From assembly GCF_040869045.1 (NCBI RefSeq), contig NC_090319.1, forward strand, positions 344,824,302-344,888,301: a stretch of 64,000 bases of DNA, written 5' to 3'. The position numbers and the translations under genes are program-made. Below are positions 31,785-42,377 of the stretch, piece by piece. Each line of letters starts with the position of its first letter. Position 1 is the stretch's first letter. Below the pieces are notes generated by a model. It was not told where the DNA came from and did no database searches. It was given only the letters and a program-made list of their open reading frames with translations. The DNA comes from Eurosta solidaginis (lineage: Eukaryota > Arthropoda > Insecta > Diptera > Tephritidae).

Positions 31785-32085
31785 CACTTTTCTCACAAGA
31801 TGGTTGATTTTATTTGTGTTTTTATGCACCAAATTTTCAAACTAAAAACAAAATTTTCATGTGTCTGAAAAAAATAAAGAAAAAACGGCCGAATGTCAAA
31901 AAACCTATCGAAACACAAACTGGCTGGTTTGTTTTTAATGAACTAGATTGTATTTTCCTTGTATTTCGGTAGTTTTTTGAAATATAGTTTACACACTTAC
32001 ACCAGTACTGAAGCCGTATTAGGAGGGAGTGCGACAAAAAATTGAAGATAAAATACACGAAAATAAAGTAGTGCCATATAGGTAT
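31785..32085 (+). repeat. Third copy of the dispersed AT-rich repeat
   Basis: Matches the pair at 16320-16962: GGTTCACTTTTCTCACAAGA near its start, then AAAACGGCCGAATGTCAAAA, CCTATCGAAACACAAACTGG and AATAAAGTAGTGCCATATAGG at the end. Confidence 0.6.
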
Positions 32086-32393
32086 AAATAAATTTTCGAT
32101 GGCTATGTGATCGTCCATGATACTATTGAAGAATGTATCACTTGTATTTTGAAAAATTTTATTTATTAAACTTAATTTTGCATTTCCATTGGGCATGCCT
32201 CGAGAACTCGCCTTAAAGCTTTCTCTGGCACTATACAAATATTACATACGTCCACAGATGGTGCGACAAACAGACCTTTATTTTTGTGCGCTGAAAGTAA
32301 AGGCATTTCTTCACCTATCAATTGCCCTTGATGTGTGGAACATTTTATTTTCTTTTGTACCTTCATTTTCCTTTTTTGAACGAAATAGCCCAA
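32060..32393 (-). pseudogene. Possible transposase C-terminal fragment
   Basis: Minus-strand frame 32393-32172 encodes GLFVAPSVDVCNICIVPEK followed by ALRRVLEACPMEMQ. After a frameshift near 32180 it continues as KLSLINKIFQNTSDTFFNSI and DDHIAIENL. The GGL-x-PS...EK...R and DH-x-EN pattern recalls the C-terminal part of P-element/THAP-type transposases, but I cannot confirm this. Broken by a frameshift, with no start or upstream domain. Confidence 0.3.
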
Positions 32394-32439
32394 TGTACAA
32401 TATTGATAGAAGCAAGACGGCTTGTTGAAATATACATAT

Positions 32440-33316
32440 TGTAACGAATATAAGCAATACTAAGGGTACTGTCATCCCTAAGCCGATGCTAAGCAGTGAC
32501 GTAAATGCACATCAATAATTCAATCTACACATATATACGTACACGCGAGAAGCAACACACGAACACATGCATATATCTTATCTGAGTTGCTCACAAGAGA
32601 GGGCAATAATTTCCCAGTAGCAAAAGAATTCAGAACTGAAAAAGGTAAGCGAGTTGGTAATAGGTTGCGGGGTGAAAAGAGAAACAAATTTCGTTTTAAA
32701 ATCGTTGTTTTTATTTTGAACAAAAGTATTTATATCAAAGTATGGAGTCGGTAAGGTGAACAGCTGATTAATTCATTTACCCAAGTATGTGAGTTGGTAA
32801 TTCATATAATTGACTGGTTAATATCCACGGGTAAGCGAGTTGTTCAGGTATGAATTTCGTAGGACTTCGCTGTGTTAAAATTCAGCAATGAATTCAGCAG
32901 TAGACCCTCACTTTGGCTATTACCAACTCATTTCCTATCTATTACCTTTTGTTACGGGGTTGTGCAAGTATTACTCATGCGCATATGGGAAGTTATAAAC
33001 GTAGTTGTGGCTGGTGATTTTGTAGCTGATAAATAACTAGTAAATTCTGGAATGGAAATGCTTAGAAGTATGCAACGAGAAATCAAAAAGTATAAAAGGC
33101 GCGACAGTAGAGGCGAAAGAAGTCAGTTTCATTTAAGCTATAAAAGCAGTTTTAATTAAGACGCTATCTGGCGAGCAATAGCAATATTTATTGTGAAGTA
33201 CTTTAATAAAGGTAATTTTTCCAGTATTCAATACTGGAGTTATTTATTCAACAGTTTAGTAATTCGAACCTTAGTAGAAGATTTGAAATAAGCGGAATTG
33301 CAGTAAATTAGTTACA
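32440..33316 (+). repeat. 5' LTR of a second LTR retrotransposon
   Basis: 877 bp from TGTAACGAATA to AATTAGTTACA, with TGTAAC/GTTACA as short inverted ends. Inside are a TATA-like GTATAAAAGG at 33090 and AATAAA near 33205. Directly after it TTGGTGTCAGAAG (33318-33330) looks like a primer-binding site. No matching 3' LTR is seen downstream. Confidence 0.7.
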
Positions 33317-33317
33317 A

Positions 33318-33330
33318 TTGGTGTCAGAAG
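33318..33330 (+). promoter_or_regulatory. Putative primer-binding site
   Basis: TTGGTGTCAGAAG begins two bases after the LTR end at 33316; its TGG start fits pairing with a tRNA CCA end. The tRNA species is not assigned. Confidence 0.5.
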
Positions 33331-33379
33331 AGGAATTGTTGAATAAATTCCAGAGTTGCAGAGCACAACAAGGACATGG

Positions 33380-33700
33380 GATTCAAGGGGTTGTGTAGCG
33401 CAATATATAGCTTCTCCAACCCAATTGTCAACCTCACCTTCGAGCGGCGAATCCCGTTTCACTAACAGACGAGGCTCTGGCGACCCCAAGCTCCTCAGGG
33501 AACTTGGGGGTGGGGAGGGAGGGATGGCCTGAAGGTTTAATGTGGCCATATAAATCGTCCCCGAGATGGTCGGGCCAGCACCTTAATGGTGCTGTTACCG
33601 GAGCGTATCGGATCTGTATCCGACAAAGGACCATCACATCGATAACACTCCCCAAAGCATTCGGGGAGTAACCTAATCGCTACAACAACAACAACAACAA
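33380..33700 (+). mobile_element. CAA-tailed SINE-like element, copy 2
   Basis: About 321 bp from GATTCAAGGGG to (CAA)n. The 16-bp target duplication CACAACAAGGACATGG stands at 33364-33379 and 33701-33716. Very similar to copy 1 over its full length. The insertion splits the retrotransposon leader from the gag start codon at 33713. Confidence 0.9.
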
Positions 33701-33712
33701 CACAACAAGGAC

Positions 33713-34135
33713 ATGGCGAAGTTAGGTGAATTAAGGATCCAGCAACTGAAAGAGGAGTTGGAAGCCCGTGGATTGAATACAACCGGCAATAAACTCGAAC
33801 TTCAGGCAAGACTACGAGAGGCAATGGAAGCAGAAGGAATTAGCGTGGAAGAGTATTACTTTCATCTTGATGGCGACGAGACAACAACAAAAATTGAGGA
33901 GAAAAATGAAACATCGCAGACAGTTACGAGCACAGGCTTGAACATGATTTTAGCTGCAATATCTGCTCAAACATCGACAGTGTCATCTCAACTGGCAGAA
34001 CAGAAGACTTATATGGAATCCGAGGAGAACCGTATAACATCCAAGATGGAAGAACAGAAAACACACATGGCGTCACAAATTGCAGAACCATTAAAAGGAC
34101 AAGAGGCACGCATAACATTACAACTCGAAGCACAG
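33713..34135 (+). pseudogene. gag: Gag N-terminal part of the second LTR element
   Basis: 141 codons from ATGGCGAAGTTAGG. The first 35 residues (LRIQQLKEELEARGLNTTG) are a SAP-like motif (helix-extended loop-helix, DNA/RNA binding) known in some gypsy Gags. A coiled-coil-like repeat of Q-x-EAQ and EEQKTHM segments follows. The frame is cut at CAA CTC GAA GCA CAG by the non-LTR insertion and resumes in phase at 38085. Confidence 0.8.
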
Positions 34136-37100
34136 ATAGATAGATAGATAGATGTTGTGAGGTTAAGCACTGCGACCTATTGGTATATTGTGCCCTCAAT
34201 TCTCTTTACAACACTTCATCCAAGCCGAGTTCTCTGAGAAAATCCAGAATGGCTCCCGGCTTCAGAGAGTGTATGTGACTATTTTCTAGTTTGGATGATC
34301 CTAGGATTCTATGTCTTAGTCTCGCGACTGCCTCACATTCCTTCAGGATGTGTTCTGCAGACTCATCTTCGACATCACAGAATCGACAGAGGCTACTAGA
34401 TGATATGCCCAATTTATACATATGGCTCTATAGCCTACAGTGACCTGTGAGTATACCTGTTACAATCCTAAGGCTACTTTTCGGGAGGTTAATCATAGCC
34501 TTATATCGCTTCGAGTTGTACCCTCCTATTAGTGCCTTTGCCTGCCGAAGTCCTGGACTTTCGCGCCAGTGTTGTTCTCTGAGGCACGCCTCCTTTTGTA
34601 TAAAGTCCTCCCTTATTGTATGTGACCCTATTGGCACCATAGGCTCGGGTCCTATTGGCTTTCCGGCCGCTGCCAACTTGGCAAGCTCGTCCGCTCGCTC
34701 GTTACCATCCACTCCTCTGTGTCCAGGTACCCATGCCAGACGGATGGTGTTATTGACTCCTAGATTGTTTAACCTCTCCACGCACTCAAGGACAGTTGAT
34801 GATTTAATCTCAACCGAAGCTAATGCCTTGAGTGCAGCCTGACTGTCGCTGAGTATAGCGATTTTCTCGGTGGTATATCCCCGCTGTAAATTTATCTCTG
34901 CACACCGGCTTATGGCGACAGCTTCGGCCTGGAAGATGCGCGGATATTTTCCGAGTGGTAGGGATATTTTGGTTCGGGGCCCGAAGATCCCCGCTCGTAT
35001 GCCCTCCGGTGTCTTCGAGCCATCGGTGTACCATATTATAGTGTGTTCCTGATGAAGCGCTTCAATCCTGGAGGTGTCCCACGTACATTTCTTCCCCAGC
35101 TCTATTTTGAAGCGCTTCTCAAACTTAATTATATTCCTCGTATCATCTCTGGGAAGTTGGATAAGTGGAATCTGCTCCTGCAGCTTCGCCATGCTCCGTG
35201 ACTGTATCACTTTGCCTCTTCCATATCCCTCTTTAGCTATGTTTACTAAAGTACTCCTGGCTGCCTGCTCAATTATTATATGTAGAGGCGTTAACTCAAG
35301 CAGCACTTCTATTGCTGCCGTCGGGCATGTTCGCATGGCTCCCGTAATGCAGACAGACGCTAAGCGTTGAAGCTTCGTGAGCGATTTTTGTACGGTCACC
35401 ATGGTTGTTCTTGATGCCCACGCAACTGCTCCGTACACTGTGATATGTCTCACTATCATAGTGTACATCCATCTTAGGATCTTTGGGCTGCATCCCCAGG
35501 ATCTTCCTGCAATACGTTTGCACACCATTATTGCTCTTGTGGCCTTTGATATGGTGTTGTCGACGTGTTTCTTCCATAAGAGCTTAGAGTCAAACGTGAC
35601 TCCCAAGTATTTCACCTCAGACGTGTACTCCATCCATTGTGATTTGCCTAATCCCTTCCAGTTTCCTTTTCCTGGTGAAGGGCACAATGGATGTCTTGTT
35701 AGGGTTGATGCTTAGCCCTACCTCAGTACACCATTCTTTCGTTAACCTCAATGCCCTTTGCATTATGTTGTTGTTGTTGTTGTTGTAGCAATGGGTGCTC
35801 TCAAATTTGCCCTTTACAATGATAACAATATCATCCGCGTACCCCTGACATCGGATTCCGTTGTCTGAGAGCCTCTGTAGAAGTTCATCTACTACCAGGC
35901 TCCACAGCAGGGGTGACAGGACGCCCCCTTGTGGACATCCTTTCGTTGTTTTAAGCTCTACTGTACCGTCCCCACTTGAGGTTTCGGCAATCCTCGTACG
36001 CAATAAGGCGTTTATCCACATACGGATTGGACGCTGTATCTCTCTTCTCTCGAGTACCCGATTCACACTTTCGTGTGTCCTGTTGTCGAAAGCCCCCTCT
36101 ATGTCCAAAAATGCGCATATAATTATCTCCCCGCACTCGAACGCACTTTGGATTTCTGTGGACAGCTGATACAGTGCAGTTTCTGTCGACCTGCCTGTTC
36201 TGTATGCATGCTGATCTTTATGTAGTGGCACTCTAACGAGAGCCTTTGATCTAATCTCATGGTCTACAATCTTCTCCATTGCTTTGAGAGCAAAGGATGA
36301 CAGGCTTATAGGCCTAAAGGACTTAGGACTGGAGTAGTCCTTTTTAGCCACCTTAGGTATAAAGACCACTTTTGCTCTTCTCCACACCATCGGGATGTAT
36401 GCCAGTGCGAGGCTATCCCTCATAATCCTGACCAGGTGTGGGATCAATTCCTCGCCCTGCTGCAGAAAGGCTGGATATATACCATCCACTCCCGGAGATT
36501 TGTAGCTCTGGAAAGACTTTACTGCCCATTTAACTGTGCCATCGTTGAAGAGTTCTTTAGCGAGGTTCCAATCTGTGGGTGTTGGTCTCCCTTCTCGAGC
36601 CTCCTCCGTTGAGGTATCCGAGGATGCGTCCGGGAAATGAGCTGCAAGCAGGGCACGTGCTCTTTCTTCCTCAGTCCTTGAGTAGGTTCCATCAGGGAGC
36701 TTAATTGATAGTCGTGTCTCCCTTTGGTCCTTGGCTAGGGCTTTGTGGAGCCTTACCGCCTCTGGAACCTCAAGCTCTTTCTTTTAACTTTTCTAATCTC
36801 TTTGTTATATGCCGTTAGATTCGCTGTGTATTGCTCCCAGTTTCCCGTGCGCCTCGCTTGGTTAAAGAGTTTGCGCACGGTTTTCCTCATTTCCGAGAGT
36901 TTCCTCGACCACCAGGGGGTTTTATTTCCTGGGCCTTTGGATTCTCGACAGCTAGAGTTAAACGCTTCAATAATGACACGGTTGAAGTTATTAACTCTTG
37001 TCTCTAATTTCATATAACTTGTTCCTCTGTTCCTACTATCTATGATAGGAAGATTTCCCTGTATTATGTTCCTGAACATGTCCCAGTTTGTGTTCCTGGG

Positions 37101-38069
37101 ATTTCGCCTTGGTGGTCCTTCTATGGGCATAGCCCCGATAACGAACTGGATAATAAGATGGTCCGACATTGAGGGTTGAGAGGAAACCCCCCATCCAGAG
37201 ACCAGCTCATCAGCCAGATCGTTACCCAGGGTTATGTCCAGGACTTCTTCTCTAGACCTAGTGATGAAGGTTGGTGAATTCCCAACGTTGTATATGCTTA
37301 GGTCATTACTAATAATAAATTCAAGAACGGACTCACCCCTCGAATTGGTGTCTGTACTGTTCCATACCTCGTGGTGCGCATTCGCGTCGCATCCCATGAT
37401 CAACGGTAATTTTTCCTATCTGCAGTATTCCGTCAGTTTCTTGACACCCTCTGGAGGGACCTCGTAGTTGTCTCTCGCAAAGTAGGCCGCTGAGAAGACG
37501 ATGTTCGTTGACTCTCCTTGTATTACCATCGTCGCCTGAACTGCTACGAGGTCTTGACTCATAAACTCTGTAATGCAAAAATAGTTAATGGAGTTGTTAT
37601 GCCCTACACACGCTCTTGGTCTTTCTTGAGAAAGATCCCAAATTACCTTATTATTTCTCTCTTTTAACCCTCTCACCTGACCTTTGTACACCCAAGGTTC
37701 TTGGATGAGTGCTATGCCCAGATCTTCCGAGGCAAACCTGCGTGCTATTACTGCCGAAGCAGCTTTAGCATGGTGCAGGTTGAGCTGGGCAACCTTTGTG
37801 TATGGGCCGGTCAGTGCTGAAGCCTTACCGGCTCCTCCTCATCGGACAGCCGCGGGTTTTCCTCTCCTCTGTCCTCCAACCCTAGGTCTTCTAAGTTTAG
37901 ACCTTCCAGCAGCGCCCCTGTTGATGGAGCTTGTGTATGCTCATTACCGGTGATTAACCCGGTTGTTGACCCTGTGGCTGACGAGACACTGGTTGAGCAC
38001 TGGTTGGATGTTGCTGCCCTGGATGTTGTTGCTGCCTCCTCGCTTTGCTCCCCAGTGCTCTGGACTTGT
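34136..38069 (-). mobile_element. Non-LTR retrotransposon with RNase H (R1/LOA- or I-type)
   Basis: 3,934-bp insertion in minus orientation, flanked by a 15-bp duplication CAACTCGAAGCACAG (34121-34135 and 38070-38084). The 3' tail is a (TAGA)n run at 34136-34153, read as ATCT repeats on the minus strand. It carries the end of ORF1 or a leader (37800-38069) and an ORF2 with endonuclease, RT and RNase H. It is probably 5'-truncated within or near ORF1. Confidence 0.9.
34206..37800 (-). pseudogene. Broken ORF2: endonuclease, RT, RNase H
   Basis: In minus order: endonuclease start (SEDLGIALIQEPWVYKG, 37730-37680), an in-frame TAG at about 37414, GCDANAHHEVW and SMSDHLIIQF. RT follows (36489-35617) with FRPISLSSFALKAMEKI, HAYRTGRSTETAL, FLDIEGAFD, GCPQGGVLSPLLWSLV and GYADDIVIIV. 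A frameshift comes near 35650, then RNase H (WYTDGSKTPEG, ILSDSQAALKAL, LAWVPGHRGVDGNERADELA). An in-frame TAG at about 34425 precedes the Cys-His tail CRFCDVEDESAEHILKEC. Two stops and frameshifts make it non-functional. RNase H after RT points to the I or R1/LOA lineages. Confidence 0.85.
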
Positions 38070-38084
38070 CAACTCGAAGCACAG

Positions 38085-39480
38085 GAAGAGCGTATCTCAA
38101 CGAAGCTGGAGGCACAGGAAACAAAAGTCTCATAGCAGCTGGATGCTTTTAGTGAACGACAAGATAAAATGGAGGCCGAAATGGATGCTTTGAAAGATCG
38201 TATACAGGAGTTGCAACTAAATCGTCCAGCAGTTTCAACGAGTAATCCAAAGGTAACAACACCATCCTTTGACGGGTCTGATCCTTTCCAGGTCTTTAAG
38301 CTACAGTTTGAGAAGACCGCAGCAGTGAACAACTGGAATGCTGAAGATAAAGTTGCTGCACAGTTCATGGCATTGAAAGGGCCTGCAGCTGAGATTTTAC
38401 AAACCATTCCAGAGGGCGAACGGAACTGTTATGAAGCATTGATGGGTGCTTTAGAGAGACGATACGGAACTGAGCATAGGGGATAGATATACCAAATGGA
38501 GTTACTGAACCGCTTCCAGAGGCCTGGTGAAACATTGCAAGAGTTTGCGTCGGATGTTGAAAGGCTGGCACATTTAGCGAATGCGGACGCACTAGTGGAA
38601 TACACTGAAAGGGTAAAGATTAAGAGCTTTATAAATGGCATACGGGACGTAGAAACAAAGCGAGCTACATATACAAACCCAAAACCTACATTCACAGAAA
38701 CGGTATCACATGTTCTGATTCAGGAAACAGCATCGCTTCTGTGTAAGCCAGCGTTCAAAGTACGCCGTGTGGAGGTGGAAAGGCCAGACTGGGTAGACGC
38801 AATATTGGAGGCGCTGAAAGGATCGCAAAAGCCGAGTGAAAAAGTTATCAAATGCGGAAAGCCCGGTCACATTGCACGTCATTGCGATCTTGATCCTAAT
38901 GATTTCAACAGCATGGGTGGTCTTAATAACAAAGCTGGAGGGGATGAGCAAGAGCGAGTAAGATGTAGAGTTCGAGAGCTAGCTCCAGCTATTGAATGTC
39001 CTGTGATATCTGTGTCGCAAATTGGTAGAAAATCGAGCAGTGTTACCGTCAGAGGGAATGTGGATGGCAAAGAACGTGTACTGACTGTAGATACGGGCGC
39101 ATCTCATTCCTTAATTCGATCTGACTTGGTCAACAGGAGAGTAAAAACGTTACCTGGAGCAAGGTTGCGTACGGTCACTGGCGAGTATAACCAAGTCCAG
39201 GGAGAAGTGGTATGAGAAGTCTTGATTGGAAAGGTCACAGTTCTACACAAATTCGTTGTGGCGGAGATCGTTGATGAAGTCATTGGGAGTGGACTTCTTG
39301 GTTGACTATGACATCAAGATCGATATGCAGAGAAGGGTGATGCGTTATAAGAACCAGGATATACCACTTAACTTCAGTTTGCAGAAAGGGTTCAGTAGTA
39401 ATCGAGACTGGTGGAGAAGACTCGACAAAGACCACGAAGTCAAAGGTAAAGGTTGATAGATCGAATGGGCCAAATAAAGC
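38085..39480 (+). pseudogene. Gag C-terminal part and protease of the second LTR element
   Basis: Continues gag after the insertion: EERISTKLEAQ, an in-frame TAG near 38131, then a capsid-like region (VTTPSFDGSDPFQVFKLQFE, MALKGPAAEILQ). Another in-frame TAG stands at 38484, then NRFQRPGETLQEFASDVERL and one partial zinc knuckle, CGKPGHIARHC. The protease motif DTGASHSLI is at about 39094. A TGA at 39213 and a frameshift follow, then VDFLVDYDIKIDMQRRVMRY. The linker toward RT (39480-39690) is still recognisable but no RT follows. Confidence 0.8.
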
Positions 39481-39699
39481 AAAATCAAAAGTACCTGCGA
39501 GAGAAACACTGGCATTGACAAAACCTAATGGACGCACAAAAACGAAGCAACGAACTTCCCAGAAAAAATTCGAGGGTAGTTTCAAGCCGGAGCGCACTAC
39601 TGGTGTGAAACGTGGGAACGATTATGCGAAGCCAATCCGTCAAGCACAAGCTCTACGAAGTAGTTCATTGGCCAAACAACAGTGGTACCAAAATTGCAG

Positions 39700-39775
39700 C
39701 TGTAGTGCAAGTCCGCAACAAAATCCTCAAATCGATTGCCGGCCGTACTTGGGAAAGAGATAAAGAAACATACAA
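39700..39775 (+). mobile_element. Short non-LTR RT fragment
   Basis: VRNKILKSIAGRTWERDKET is encoded at about 39706-39766. A motif of the form KSLAG-TWG-DKETL is typical of the RT C-terminal region of many fly non-LTR elements. It abuts the truncated LTR element and has no further coding context. Confidence 0.4.
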
Positions 39776-40211
39776 AATTCAACCGCAATTGATAAATAAA
39801 CAAGCAACTGGTTTTAAAAACATTAACAATCAGACAATCAATATTGCAATTTACTCTGTTTTCTTTTTTTACAATTGTGAGGTGTTTCGATGCAATCTTG
39901 CCAGCTCGTTGAAACGAAGTTATTCCGAAAAAATTGCACTGCGAAGTTTTCCGAAATAAGAAAAGTAATAAGTGGCTATACTGGCTACGTATTGGGTTTG
40001 ACAGTCTCAGTGAAAACGTAGTGACTACGTAAGAGGACAAACGCGAACACGTAAAACGTTATAAAATACGAATTCTGGGTGAATGTGGATGTGAGTAAAT
40101 GCGACGCAAACATTCGCGGTGACATACATAATACGGGCCTCATTATCAGAAAATTTACTTTGTGCAGTAGATTTCAAGATAAAGGTATTAGAAAGACAGT
40201 CTTCTTAAACA
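39776..40211 (+). promoter_or_regulatory. Upstream flank and 5' UTR of the AP-2 sigma gene
   Basis: AT-rich flank; the transcript leader must end at 40211, just before the ATG. No clear core promoter motif recognised. Confidence 0.35.
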
Positions 40212-41316
40212 ATGGTAAGTAAACGCCCACAAAGCATAATATTAAATGTTAAACTTGTTACTTTTTAGATTCGCTTTATTCTCATACAAAATCGTGCTGG
40301 AAAGACTCGATTGGCCAAATGGTATATGAATTTTGATGATGACGAAAAGCAAAAGCTGATCGAAGAAGTGCATGCAGTGGTAACTGTGCGAGATGCGAAG
40401 CACACAAATTTTGTGGAGGTAAATGTCAAGTGCAAAATGTTTGGGACAAAAACGAATTTTGAACAATGGAATCAAATAATTTTTTTTGGGCAATTGTTTA
40501 CTTTAGCTCACAACTGCTAAAACCCGACCAAAAATATCGGGGGAGGTGTTTTGATCCCAGGACCACGAATACGAGAGCGGAAATTCAAAATTTTATTTTG
40601 TTTCGGAGATATTTGCAAACAAAATTGAAAAGTTTCATGTGGTTGTTTTGATAATTTTGCAGTATCCACAAGAAAAACTTTGGGTAAAAGTGTTTTGCGC
40701 GGATATAGTTTTGGTCTCCAAACCAGTGTTGGACCCACCCAGGGTAATTTTTTATAAGCGCGGCCAAAGGCCGCCAATGCAGAAAGGTGTTGCTGCGCAA
40801 AAATACTAAGGAGCCCATCCCCGTTTCAGAGAGCTCCGGGCCATTTTTCGGTTTTTTGGAAATAACTTTTAACAGAAAAAAAAATTTTGAATTTCCACTC
40901 TCGTATTCGTGGTCCTGGGATCAAAACGCGTCTTTCGACACCTCTCCCGATATTTTTGGTCGGGTTTAAGCAGTTGTGAGCTAAAGTAAACAATTACCTT
41001 TTTTTGATGTACTAATCCACTTTTTTATCTTTGCCTACAGTTCCGGAACTTCAAGATTGTATATCGTCGTTATGCTGGACTGTATTTCTGTATCTGCGTT
41101 GATGTTAACGACAATAATTTATGCTACCTTGAAGCGATACATAACTTTGTAGAAGTGCTAAATGAGTACTTCCATAATGTATGTGAACTGGACTTGGTGT
41201 TTAATTTCTATAAAGTCTATACGGTAGTAGATGAAATGTTTTTGGCCGGTGAAATACGTGAAACATCACAAACTAAGGTGCTTAAGCAATTACTGACGCT
41301 CAATTCACTGGAGTGA
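40212..41316 (+). CDS. AP-2sigma: AP-2 complex subunit sigma
   Basis: Exons 40212-40214 (ATG only), 40269-40418 and 41041-41316 give exactly 142 residues ending in TGA, the usual length of this small adaptin subunit. The product reads [20 protein letters not shown], then [80 protein letters not shown] and ends in [11 protein letters not shown]. Sigma pairs with the alpha subunit, binds dileucine cargo signals and helps recruit clathrin at the plasma membrane. The longin-like fold is intact throughout. The first coding exon is the start codon alone, followed by GTAAGT; both introns obey GT-AG. Intron 2 (40419-41040) contains a 510-bp MITE. Confidence 0.97.
40489..40998. mobile_element. MITE with long terminal inverted repeats
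   Basis: The left end reads CAATTGTTTACTTTAGCTCA then CAACTGCT and AAAACCCGACC. The right end is the same inverted (GGTCGGGTTTAAGCAGTTGT then GAGCTAAAGTAAACAATTACC), so the inverted repeats are about 90 bp. It fills most of AP-2 sigma intron 2. A diverged relative is at 14280-14679. No coding capacity. Confidence 0.8.
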
Positions 41317-41826
41317 ATAGCTACTGCCATCAATGCATTCCAATTATGTATGTATATATATTCCAAAATTTAATTTATTGCTGCTATAGCAATGCTAAAT
41401 GCTCATTAATAGTTGGATATATGTATACAGGATGTTAATGGTGGGTCGTAAACCCACATATACTCGAATTTTTCATATTTATATCCTTCCACTATTATGT
41501 TTATACACATTTCTCAGCATCGCTAATCAGCTCTATTAAGTAACGTAATTAGTGTTTGTTAAAAGTGCTTGTTAAGTTATTCGTAGCAATATTAAATGAA
41601 AAGTGAATAAGTATTTCATTTAAATATGTATGTATGTTCACACTTAAAATCATTCTCGATATTAAAATAAAAAATAGTTATATATATGTTATAAAAACAA
41701 ATTATAAATGTTGATTCAAGTTCAGTCAGAGCGAAGGTGTTGTTGTCTATGATAAATAGCATGAAGTCATCCCTTTTGAAGGCTGAAACTGGTTGGAAAC
41801 TTGCTTCATCAGTTTTCAAAGCCTAA
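41317..41826 (+). other. 3' UTR and flank of AP-2 sigma
   Basis: AT-rich, non-coding. ATTAAATG and AATAAAAAATAG (about 41663) could provide polyadenylation signals. Nothing else is seen. Confidence 0.4.
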
Positions 41827-42348
41827 ATAATAGCCGTTTTTGTTTTACATGTGTGTGCGTTTCGTTTGCGGGTGAAAACAAACGCTTATCCCCGCTTAGA
41901 TAATGCTTAGGAGACCCATCTAGCGGTTGTGGTTAAACAACTAGCTACAGCAACAGGGTGTACCGAAAAGCGGAGACACAACCTTCTGTTGTATTTCTGT
42001 GTATAACATATAACTGAATCAGTTGTGATAAATAGTGGACGCCCATCAGGCGCGGATCTATGGGGGATAATAGGGGACATTTCCGCCCCGCCCCTCCCCA
42101 CAAAAAAGGTCGAGAAATTTTATTTTTCAAATACTTTACAGAACAAAAATGAAATATCCAAAGAAAACCAATATTCAAATGTTCAATACTTAATTTGGCA
42201 TTTCACGATGCACTTTATAAAAATAAAACAAAATTTATGAAACTTTTTGATACCATTCGTTCCCCTCAGCCATGCTCACGATCCGCTACTGACGCCCATA
42301 GAATACGCAGAATTAGTGCAGAGGGTGATACATAGACACATATTTCAG
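41827..42348. repeat. Direct repeat D, copy 1 (with insertions)
   Basis: Matches 43829-44100 over ATAATGCTTAGGAGACCCAT, GTTAAACAACTAGCTACAGC, CTGTTGTATTTCTGTGTATA and AGTGCAGAGGGTGA. Copy 1 is interrupted by a hAT-like MITE (42047-42291) and, at its far end, by the interleaved inverted repeat (42378-43714). The sequence after the second insertion (GCAATTTCAGAGGCGTATTT, about 43738) continues as in copy 2. Confidence 0.8.
42047..42291. mobile_element. hAT-like MITE with 8-bp target duplication
   Basis: 245 bp with short imperfect inverted ends (CAGGCGCGGATC left; CAGTAGCGGATC when the right end is inverted). The 8-bp duplication ACGCCCAT stands at 42039-42046 and 42292-42299. CAG ends and 8-bp duplications are typical of the hAT superfamily. 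The paralogous repeat at 44042-44049 has a single ACGCGCAT and no insertion, which supports the call. Confidence 0.8.
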
Positions 42349-42377
42349 ATACATCTGAGTATAATGCATAGAAATTT

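Larger units (their letters stand above)
32440..39770 (+). mobile_element. Decayed gypsy-type LTR retrotransposon, 3'-truncated, with nested insertions
   Basis: LTR, primer site and a gag/protease region are present; RT, integrase and the 3' LTR are not. It hosts two later insertions: the CAA-tailed element at 33380-33700 (in the leader, right before the gag ATG) and a non-LTR element at 34136-38069 (inside gag). Several in-frame stops and frameshifts show it is dead. Confidence 0.75.

Noticed and set aside
33924..34199. Minus-strand 91-codon frame with Cys
   Set aside because: Antisense shadow of the gag fragment at 33713-34135.
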